Source of the DNA: Lacinutrix sp. Bg11-31
GTDB lineage: Bacteria > Bacteroidota > Bacteroidia > Flavobacteriales > Flavobacteriaceae
NCBI RefSeq assembly: GCF_002831665.1
Contig: NZ_CP025118.1
Span: 1,922,001 to 1,986,000, forward strand
Direction: 5' to 3'
DNA length: 64,000 nt
Shown: positions 8,855 to 16,662 of the stretch, in pieces
Layout: every line of letters starts with the position of its first letter
Position numbering within the stretch: position 1 is the stretch's first letter
Notes under the pieces: generated by a model
Database searches by the model: none
What the model was told of the DNA's origin: nothing
Seen by the model: the letters and a program-made list of their open reading frames with translations, nothing else
Translations under genes and position numbers: made by a program

Positions 8855-9231
8855 AATAAACTTAAACCAAATCGCAATAGCTACAAATAATACAAGCGCA
8901 TTAGTTCCTTTTTATAAAAAATTAGGCTTAAAATTAATAGTAGATGCATTGCCTCGTTACGCTAGACTAGAATGTCCAGATGGTGAGGCAACGTTATCTA
9001 TTTATTTTTCTGAAACACCATCGAACAACAATACAACATTATATTTTGAAGATAAAAATCTAGATATTTTAGTTCAAGAGCTTAAGAAAAAAATGAATAA
9101 CACTTAATCAATTACCTAAGGATGAATCTTGGCTTTGGAGACAAGCTAAATTGCAAGATCCAGATGGTAATAGCATTATATTGTTTAAGGCTGATGATAA
9201 CAGGAAAAATCCGCCTTGGCGAATAGATTAA
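8853..9231 (+). pseudogene. Decayed VOC-family (glyoxalase/bleomycin-resistance-like) gene
   Basis: A frame begins right at the MFS stop with KINLNQIAIATNNTSALVPF, the usual opening of VOC proteins, but the expected ATG is replaced by CAT and no other start is near. The frame stops at 9105-9107. The rest of the domain, LNQLPKDESWLWRQAKLQDP, DGNSIILF and PPWRID, continues in another frame to 9231, so a frameshift lies near the A run at about 9085-9100. Start loss plus frameshift make this non-functional, unless the assembly is wrong. Confidence 0.75.
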
Positions 9232-9298
9232 ATTTAATTAAAAATTCACAAAATGGAAATGTTCTTTTTTACAATTGGAATAATTTCTCTTTTAACTT

Positions 9299-9769
9299 TT
9301 AAAGCTTCCCATCCACAACCAGACGACTATCTATATCTAAATCTTCGACTTTAATCACTTTTATTTTAGAGATATCTTTATGCCTTGGGTTTATTAAAAT
9401 ATTGCTTGCCATTGGCAGAATAGTACATGGCACTTTTAAGCCTAATTTTTTATTAGCTTTTAAAAATGCTGACCCTAAATTTACAGTGCTATTTCTTGGT
9501 GGATTATCTCTCCAATCATCGTTTAGATCTTTTAATTTTAATTTAGTATCAATTAACGCATCAGGAATCTCTATTTCAATGTAACCAAAATCATTAGTAA
9601 GATGCTTAAAATCTAAATGCACTAAAACTTCAAGAAGACTGGTAGATAGACTATCCGAAAAATAAAGCATAGCCATGCCTTTTTTATTCCATCGTCCTCC
9701 AAACAATCGAGAACCTTCTCCAGATAAATCTTCTAAATATTGCTTTTTTGCTATTCTAAATACGCGCAT
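9299..9769 (-). CDS. RES-domain toxin (type II TA)
   Basis: 156 residues. The RES fold signature is present: MRVFRIAK at the N terminus, SRLFGGRWNKKG (conserved R, G and RWN), then YFSDSLSTSLLEVLVHL with the conserved serine and glutamate, and SNILINPRH near the end. RES toxins of this group (such as MbcT) break down NAD+ and stop growth. It lies 3 bp after the antitoxin on the same strand, the normal antitoxin-first order. It sits between decayed genes, consistent with acquisition by transfer, which is an inference. Confidence 0.9.
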   Translation of the reverse strand: MRVFRIAKKQYLEDLSGEGSRLFGGRWNKKGMAMLYFSDSLSTSLLEVLVHLDFKHLTNDFGYIEIEIPDALIDTKLKLKDLNDDWRDNPPRNSTVNLGSAFLKANKKLGLKVPCTILPMASNILINPRHKDISKIKVIKVEDLDIDSRLVVDGKL

Positions 9770-9772
9770 GTA

Positions 9773-10276
9773 TTAAGAGTAAACACCAAATTCTATACGA
9801 CCTAAAACATCTAAAATTAAAGCAGTACCAAAACTAGTATCTAGTAAACTAATAGGCTTGTTATAATTTAAAACGCGAATATCGCTATGTAGCCAAGATG
9901 TAAAATTATCTAACGTTCCTAAAACTTCGATACCTCTAGAAACCACTTGCGCAATCTCTAAAATTTGCTCTGTACTGTATACATTTAATAAATCGCTATC
10001 GTTTTTGCGTTGTATGGTACGATGCGAAATATGAATTAAATCACTCATGCGCTCCATAGAAACCCCTAACAATTTACTTAACGTTAAAACAGCCGATTTT
10101 GGCAACCCTTTTCTTGTAATTTGAATAAGATCGAAATCGCTACTTATATCTTGAGAAATACTTGTACTACCTCCTAAAACACTTATAATTCTATCGTATT
10201 TGTTATCTAAGCCGTAGAATGCTTCTGGCTCGTTTGCTAAATTTTGAATACTGTTGTCTTGTTTATATTGTTTCAT
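9773..10276 (-). CDS. Xre/MbcA/ParS-type antitoxin of the RES toxin
   Basis: 167 residues. The middle (about 55-105) is an Xre-like helix-turn-helix with SMERMSDLIHISHRTIQRK. The C-terminal part is the MbcA/ParS toxin-binding (DUF2384) domain with VSRGIEVLG, FTSWLHSDIRVLNYNKP and GTALILDVLGRIEFGVY. The two domains respectively repress the operon promoter and cover the toxin active site. A palindromic operator upstream of 10276 was not identified by eye. Confidence 0.9.
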   Translation of the reverse strand: MKQYKQDNSIQNLANEPEAFYGLDNKYDRIISVLGGSTSISQDISSDFDLIQITRKGLPKSAVLTLSKLLGVSMERMSDLIHISHRTIQRKNDSDLLNVYSTEQILEIAQVVSRGIEVLGTLDNFTSWLHSDIRVLNYNKPISLLDTSFGTALILDVLGRIEFGVYS

Positions 10277-10338
10277 AATTGCGACATTTTACACAAATAT
10301 AACCCTTTTTGTCGTGATTAAAAAACATTTAGCCAACT

Positions 10339-10880
10339 ATTAATTACAAATCTTACAGTCTTTTTTCTCCTGTATTTCACCTATTAACACTCCTTTATCG
10401 TTTTCTACAAAACCACAACAGTCTTTAAAACCTTGTGCCACCATCTTTCTTGCACGTTGAATTTGCGATTTTACCGTTGGTAAACTAACGTGTAATTGGT
10501 TTGCAACTTCAGCTTGTTTTAAACCTTTAATATCCGAAAAGAAATAATGGATCTCTATACTTTTTAGGCAAGCGCTTTATAATACCATACAAGCATTCTT
10601 TTTCTGTATGTACAGACTCCTCTATAAATGTTTCAGTTTAAGAATTAGCAATCTCAAAAGTTAAATTTGTAGACTTAAAATAATCTAAAACCGAATATCT
10701 AGCAATAGAGAAAACCCAAGCTTTCACTTTAGATTCATCTTTAAGCGTTTCTAATTTTGTATGAATTTTAATAAAAGTATCCTGCAAAATATCATCCGTA
10801 ATTGCTGGATCTTTTACTTTACTTAAAATAAAGTGTTTTAAGTCTTGAGAATAACTTTGCCAAACATGTTGTGTAGTCAT
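10339..10880 (-). pseudogene. sigZ: Broken SigZ-like ECF sigma factor gene
   Basis: The first 80 codons encode an intact sigma-2 region (MTTQHVWQSYSQDLKHFILS, then DDILQDTFIKIHTKLE and KAWVFSIARYSVLDYF), ending at an in-frame TAA (10638-10640). The same frame resumes TETFIEESVHTEKECLYG and KRLPKKYRDP, then shifts. Sigma-4 (SDIKGLKQAEVANQLHVSLP, TVKSQIQRARKM) continues in a second frame to 10339 and ends with a Cys-rich tail (CCGF, DCKICN). One nonsense codon plus one frameshift separate promoter-recognition regions 2 and 4, so the product should be inactive. The gene lies 51 bp after a Cys-rich micropeptide ORF. Confidence 0.8.
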
Positions 10881-10931
10881 AGTTTTAAATTAGTCGGTTT
10901 AAAAGCATATTCCTTTAAACCCACTTTTATT

Positions 10932-11018
10932 TTAACAATTACAGTTAGAACATGTACAATTAGCACAGTTTCCTTTAGAGCAACCTTTGCAGTTGCAAGT
11001 ACATTCTTTATTTTTCAT
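10932..11018 (-). CDS. 28-residue cysteine-rich micropeptide (metallothionein-like)
   Basis: An ATG at 11016-11018 opens 28 codons ending TAA at 10932. Nine of the 28 residues are cysteines, spaced C-x-C-x-C-x2-C-x4-C-x2-C-x-C-x2-C-x-C, with Lys, Asn, Gly and Ser between them; it starts MKNKECTCNCKGCSKGN. Such CxC and CxxC clustering is the pattern of metal-thiolate proteins. It is too short for usual gene callers. It lies immediately upstream of the sigZ remnant on the same strand, whose own C terminus is Cys-rich, so a shared metal or redox theme is plausible. Metal binding is inference. Confidence 0.55.
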   Translation of the reverse strand: MKNKECTCNCKGCSKGNCANCTCSNCNC

Positions 11019-11043
11019 GATATCTAATTTTAAGTTTATATAA

Positions 11044-11049
11044 TAGACG
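11044..11049 (-). promoter_or_regulatory. Possible ECF-type -10 element (CGTCTA)
   Basis: On the minus strand CGTCTA lies 26 bp upstream of the micropeptide start. CGTC-type -10 elements are common at promoters recognised by ECF sigma factors, so this may be the former autoregulated promoter of the micropeptide-sigZ unit. No convincing -35 element was found. Confidence 0.3.
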
Positions 11050-11144
11050 CAGAATGTTTTAAAAAGATGCAAAAAAAAGCGACTACTTTCATTTTATTTT
11101 ACTTAAAAAAATAGCCTTAACTTTTGTTAACCAAAACAACCAAC

Positions 11145-12026
11145 ATGAAAAAGACAATTCTTGTAGAGCGAAAAAGTAAAATACAATTAAAATTATTACA
11201 ACTACATATAGAAAATGAGGTAAGAAAAGCTACCATACCTATTGAAGACATAGGCTTTTTAGTATTAGATCATGCCGAAATTTACATTAGTATTCCTGCA
11301 ATAAATTGCTTAACCCAAAACAATGTAGCTATTATTTTTTGTAATGAAAAACACTTACCTAATGGCATGTTATTAAACCTTAATGGCCACCACATACAAC
11401 AACAACTATTTAAAAAACAAATAGATGCCAGCTTACCTCTCAAAAAAAAATTATGGGAACAAACGGTTAAAGAAAAAATTAAAAATCAAGGATTTTTATT
11501 AAATACAATTACAGGAAAAGAAAACACTTTTAAGTATTTAGCAAGCAAAGTTAAAAGTGGAGACACAACAAATATGGAAGGTGTTGCTGCTAATTTTTAT
11601 TGGAAGTCTTTTTTTAGTCTAGATTTTAAAAGAGAGCGTTTTGGTAACTATCCAAATAATTTTTTAAATTATGGATACGCCATTTTACGTGCAGCAACTG
11701 CAAGAGCTCTTTCTGGAAGCGGGCTATTAAATACTTTAGGCATACACCATAAAAATAAATACAATGCATTTGCTTTAGCAGATGATATTATGGAACCTTA
11801 CAGACCAATTGTAGATGAAGCCGTTTATAGTATAATGGAAAATTATGACGAGCAAGAATTAACAACAGAAACAAAATCCATATTACTACAAATACTTACC
11901 AGAACAGTATATTTTAAAACCGAAAAAACCATACTTATGCTTGGTTTGCAAAAAACCGCAAGCTCTTTACAGCAATGCTACACTGGAGAACGCAAAAAAA
12001 TTAAGTATCCAAAATTATGGAATTAA
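11145..12026 (+). CDS. cas1: CRISPR integrase Cas1 (type II-C)
   Basis: 293 residues from the ATG at 11145; a TTG 21 bp upstream in frame is a less likely start. The expected metal-binding residues are visible: E145 in MEGVAANFYW, H201/H202 in GIHHKNKYNAFALADD and E217 in DIMEPYRP. Cas1 and Cas2 together cut and insert new spacers at the leader-proximal repeat. The 3' end overlaps cas2 by 10 bp, so the two are translationally coupled. Both lie on the strand opposite to cas9, on the other side of the array. No csn2 or cas4 is present, matching subtype II-C. Confidence 0.97.
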   Translation: MKKTILVERKSKIQLKLLQLHIENEVRKATIPIEDIGFLVLDHAEIYISIPAINCLTQNNVAIIFCNEKHLPNGMLLNLNGHHIQQQLFKKQIDASLPLKKKLWEQTVKEKIKNQGFLLNTITGKENTFKYLASKVKSGDTTNMEGVAANFYWKSFFSLDFKRERFGNYPNNFLNYGYAILRAATARALSGSGLLNTLGIHHKNKYNAFALADDIMEPYRPIVDEAVYSIMENYDEQELTTETKSILLQILTRTVYFKTEKTILMLGLQKTASSLQQCYTGERKKIKYPKLWN

Positions 12027-12346
12027 ACGGTTATAGAATTATGTGGTTATTTGTTTTCTTCGATTTACCAACAGACACAGCTAAAGACAGAAAAAATGCT
12101 GCTGGCTTTAGAAAAAACCTACTTAAAGATGGGTTTAATATGATGCAATACTCTGTATATATGCGCCATTGCGCTAGTAGCGAAAGTGCCGATGCACACG
12201 AAAAACGTATAAAAGCATTATTACCGCCTTTGGGCAAAGTGAGTATTTTACGTATTACAGATAAACAATTTGGAAATATTATGAATTTTTGGGGAAGAGC
12301 TGAAGCGCCAAAAACACCACAACCAACACAATTAGAACTATTTTAA
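12017..12346 (+). CDS. cas2: CRISPR adaptation protein Cas2
   Basis: 109 residues. It has the ferredoxin-like Cas2 fold pattern, beginning YRIMWLFVFFDLPTDT with the conserved aspartate after the first strand, followed by RKNLLKDGFNMMQYSVYMR and the strand KVSILRITDKQFG. It forms the central dimer of the Cas1-Cas2 integrase. The C-terminal tail is Pro/Gln-rich (TPQPTQLELF). It overlaps cas1 and ends 106 bp before the first repeat of the array. Transcription of the array in its crRNA direction runs antisense towards this gene. Confidence 0.97.
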   Translation: MELNGYRIMWLFVFFDLPTDTAKDRKNAAGFRKNLLKDGFNMMQYSVYMRHCASSESADAHEKRIKALLPPLGKVSILRITDKQFGNIMNFWGRAEAPKTPQPTQLELF

Positions 12347-12452
12347 AAACAAAAAAATGCAACAATCTTGCCTTATCACTGCAAAAAAGAAGCATTTTTT
12401 TAAACGATATTTATATTTAATTTACTGAATAACAGAAGGTAACAAGCCAACT

Positions 12453-15400
12453 AATATCGTGTTTTCTAATCTTTAATCAAACCACAACGACACTGTGCTT
12501 CCTGCTTTACGTGGTTATAATATCGTGTTTTCTAATCTTTAATCAAACCACAACTTCTGCTCCGTTTAAAAATAATTTAAAGACAATATCGTGTTTTCTA
12601 ATCTTTAATCAAACCACAACCACGCCCGTATGTGTTTGCTTGCTGCTCTAAATATCGTGTTTTCTAATCTTTAATCAAACCACAACCCTTGTTAGTAATT
12701 GGCGCAATAGGTGGAGAATATCGTGTTTTCTAATCTTTAATCAAACCACAACTCTTAGCTACTATATTCTTATTCCTTTGTAAATATCGTGTTTTCTAAT
12801 CTTTAATCAAACCACAACTGCAGATAGGTTAGACACTTCTGTAACTAAAATATCGTGTTTTCTAATCTTTAATCAAACCACAACTTTTGCCGTTTCTCAA
12901 TGGAAATCTTTTTCAATATCGTGTTTTCTAATCTTTAATCAAACCACAACACACCCATGGTCTTATTACGTAGATGCAGAATATCGTGTTTTCTAATCTT
13001 TAATCAAACCACAACCTACCATCCTTGGTATATAAGAACAGTAGCAATATCGTGTTTTCTAATCTTTAATCAAACCACAACGATCATTAGATTCTTTAAT
13101 ATCTAATTCTAAATATCGTGTTTTCTAATCTTTAATCAAACCACAACGAAGTATTCTTAGTAATATCTTGACTATTAAATATCGTGTTTTCTAATCTTTA
13201 ATCAAACCACAACTTAGAAAACGCATTTGAAAAATCTAAGCAAAATATCGTGTTTTCTAATCTTTAATCAAACCACAACTTTGTTTTCTCTCTTCGCTGT
13301 AAGAGTTTAAATATCGTGTTTTCTAATCTTTAATCAAACCACAACGTTATTACATTAGGCTTAAAATACATTATTAATATCGTGTTTTCTAATCTTTAAT
13401 CAAACCACAACGTAGATTTGTAAAAGAAATAACAACTAAAAAATATCGTGTTTTCTAATCTTTAATCAAACCACAACTTGCTTACACTGCTTATTTACGT
13501 GTTGTCGAATATCGTGTTTTCTAATCTTTAATCAAACCACAACATATACTTTCTATTGATACGGACAAAAGGTAATATCGTGTTTTCTAATCTTTAATCA
13601 AACCACAACTTGGCTTTGGCTACATTTCTTTTAGCAATGAATATCGTGTTTTCTAATCTTTAATCAAACCACAACCTAAAGACAAGAGTTTAGATTGCAA
13701 TGATTAATATCGTGTTTTCTAATCTTTAATCAAACCACAACTGCTTCTGTGTACATGTGTTTGTGTTTTACAATATCGTGTTTTCTAATCTTTAATCAAA
13801 CCACAACTATTGACGGAATGCGAAACGACATAATGGGAATATCGTGTTTTCTAATCTTTAATCAAACCACAACTTTACAGACGTGTTTATAGCATCCACC
13901 TTAATATCTTGTTTTCTAATCTTTAATCAAACCACAACGTTATCCAAGTAAGTAAGTGATATAAAATTAATATCGTGTTTTCTAATCTTTAATCAAACCA
14001 CAACTGTTTTCTTAAATCTACTAAAGAGACTAAAAATATCGTGTTTTCTAATCTTTAATCAAACCACAACCATTAATAGTATAGTTCGTTGTTGGGAAAC
14101 AATATCGTGTTTTCTAATCTTTAATCAAACCACAACGGTATAGTTAATGCTTTGTTCCGTGCTTCTAATATCGTGTTTTCTAATCTTTAATCAAACCACA
14201 ACTGATAAAGAACCTAAACCTAACTCACCTAAAATATCGTGTTTTCTAATCTTTAATCAAACCACAACCCTTTCGATGTTATGCGATCTGGAGAAAAAAA
14301 TATCGTGTTTTCTAATCTTTAATCAAACCACAACAGTGAAGTATTAGAAAAAAGAGGTTATAAAAATATCGTGTTTTCTAATCTTTAATCAAACCACAAC
14401 TTTGCCTATTAGCTTTGTATTTCTTTTTGAAATATCGTGTTTTCTAATCTTTAATCAAACCACAACCTGATGATGTAAACGAAGTAAGAAAACTTAATAT
14501 CGTGTTTTCTAATCTTTAATCAAACCACAACCATGCACCACTCATTAATAAGTAGTTTCCAATATCGTGTTTTCTAATCTTTAATCAAACCACAACATAC
14601 TCTCCATTATTATCTCCATCATTTCTAATATCGTGTTTTCTAATCTTTAATCAAACCACAACTTGGAGATTAGGAGAAAGTGTAGACGGTGGAATATCGT
14701 GTTTTCTAATCTTTAATCAAACCACAACTCTGAGCTTGAGTTCTTTTTCTATTAAGTTAATATCGTGTTTTCTAATCTTTAATCAAACCACAACTTAAAC
14801 CATCCAAACAAAGAGATGTAAGTAAATATCGTGTTTTCTAATCTTTAATCAAACCACAACATAGTACACGTTACTACAGACAAGAAAGGAATATCGTGTT
14901 TTCTAATCTTTAATCAAACCACAACAAGAACTAAGTGACAGATTTATTCTGTACAAATATCGTGTTTTCTAATCTTTAATCAAACCACAACTGCAATTGG
15001 TACATCAATAATTTCTGTAAAATATCGTGTTTTCTAATCTTTAATCAAACCACAACTATCAATATTAAACCCTCTTGATTTATCTAAATATCGTGTTTTC
15101 TAATCTTTAATCAAACCACAACTAAGCTTTGTTCAACGCGACAGAAATTGCCAATATCGTGTTTTCTAATCTTTAATCAAACCACAACTATATAGTTAAA
15201 GTTACTTTTTTTGTTAGTAATATCGTGTTTTCTAATCTTTAATCAAACCACAACGTAACCAGCATTTAAAAACAACAATGAAAAATATCGTGTTTTCTAA
15301 TCTTTAATCAAACCACAACTAAGTCGTCACGACCTTTAATAAGATTACCAATATCGTGTTTTCTAATCTTTAATCAAACCACAACTTAGCAATATAGATA

Positions 15401-16308
15401 AGCATAAAGACGTAAAATATCGTGTTTTCTAATCTTTAATCAAACCACAACTTATAAGAACTGTATCTAGTATTGTTATTAATATCGTGTTTTCTAATCT
15501 TTAATCAAACCACAACAGTAGTGTAGCGACTGAAAGCGAGCGAAACAATATCGTGTTTTCTAATCTTTAATCAAACCACAACTACCTACGTTTATATAGG
15601 TAGGCTTTTTTAAATATCGTGTTTTCTAATCTTTAATCAAACCACAACTATTCAAACACCTATAAACTTTATTGTTATAATATCGTGTTTTCTAATCTTT
15701 AATCAAACCACAACGTATTACGATTATATAACAAACAATAAAAAAATATCGTGTTTTCTAATCTTTAATCAAACCACAACTTAAAGAACTCGTTTATATG
15801 TCTTCCAGTTAATATCGTGTTTTCTAATCTTTAATCAAACCACAACTTACGAAGGTACAGAACCAGAGGAAGATGTAATATCGTGTTTTCTAATCTTTAA
15901 TCAAACCACAACTCCTCGTTTATTATATACATTACTTCTTACAATATCGTGTTTTCTAATCTTTAATCAAACCACAACCTTTCTTTATCTATATCTTTGC
16001 CAAACATTAATATCGTGTTTTCTAATCTTTAATCAAACCACAACTATTGTGTTAGAACAAAATAGGGTGATAATAATATCGTGTTTTCTAATCTTTAATC
16101 AAACCACAACTACCATTACTAAAATGTATTATGTTTTTCCAATATCGTGTTTTCTAATCTTTAATCAAACCACAACCACTCCTGGACTATATACCAGCAG
16201 AACTGAAATATCGTGTTTTCTAATCTTTAATCAAACCACAACAGTTGGTGACGGATATAGAATGTGTAGAAGAATATCGTGTTTTCTAATCTTTAATCAA
16301 ACCACAAC
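12453..16308 (-). CRISPR. Type II-C CRISPR array: 59 repeats, 58 spacers
   Basis: A 36-bp repeat (plus strand AATATCGTGTTTTC...TCAAACCACAAC) recurs 59 times. I counted 50 spacers of 30 bp and 8 of 29 bp. Only the repeat at 13903 differs (G to T at position 7). In the crRNA sense, the minus strand, the repeat begins GTTGTGGTTTGATTAAAG, the usual 5' form of type II repeats, and pairs with the tracrRNA anti-repeat at 21077-21102. The leader is therefore expected at the high-coordinate (cas9) end and the oldest spacers near cas2. Both terminal repeats are intact. Confidence 0.98.
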
Positions 16309-16358
16309 GAAAAATCGTTGCAAAAAATTAAAAAGGTCAATTTTTCGTTGTGGTTTGA
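16297..16358 (-). promoter_or_regulatory. Leader-repeat inverted repeat (19-bp perfect stem)
   Basis: The last 12 bp of the terminal repeat plus 7 leader bases (16297-16315) are the exact reverse complement of 16340-16358, with a 24-nt A-rich loop. Transcribed in the crRNA direction, the leader RNA would fold back on the 5' part of the first repeat, the part that pairs with tracrRNA. There is no T run after the stem in either direction, so it is not an intrinsic terminator. Confidence 0.8.
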
Positions 16359-16404
16359 CTGTTTAAGATAATCAGATTTATGTCAATGAACGTTTGTGAA
16401 TAAA

Positions 16405-16660
16405 TTATGTATATTTCTTTTTATCTATACTACTCTTAATTTCAGTCAAAAACTCCTCTTTAGTTTGTTTTGAGACAAAACTGACTTTCTCTCCGTTTTC
16501 TATTTTTAATCGTATGAAATTATAATATCCTTTTTAATTTCGCGCTTGTTTCATGAGATAGTTAATAGCTTCACTTTTACTATTAAACTCATCTTCTGCT
16601 ACTTGTTTTTTTAAAAACTATTCATCATTTTTTTTTTAGATAAGGAAACACTTTGTCTAG
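16405..16660 (-). pseudogene. Remnant of a small unidentified ORF downstream of cas9
   Basis: Minus-strand frames after the cas9 stop read LELDKVFPYLKK, then, after a frame change at the long A/T run near 16630, FLKKQVAEDEFNSKSEAINY and LMKQARN, a stop, and in the same frame GYYNFIRLKIENGEKVSFVS and TKEEFLTEIKSSIDKKKYT to a stop at 16405. The amino-acid composition is protein-like, but the frame is interrupted at least twice. No family was recognised. It occupies most of the array-cas9 gap; the remaining 16309-16404 holds the leader hairpin and no other gene. Confidence 0.4.
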
Positions 16661-16662
16661 TT

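Noticed and set aside
14147..14347. Open frame with ISCFLIFNQTTT repeats
   Set aside because: It is the translated CRISPR repeat and spacers, not a protein.
16049..16366. Open frame with repeated SCFLIFNQTTT at the array end
   Set aside because: Same cause: the frame runs through repeats and the leader hairpin.
16316..16372. Second tracrRNA or intrinsic terminator at the array end
   Set aside because: The sequence pairs with the repeat only through the 19-bp stem and lacks a T run. The full anti-repeat with terminator is at 21070-21159.
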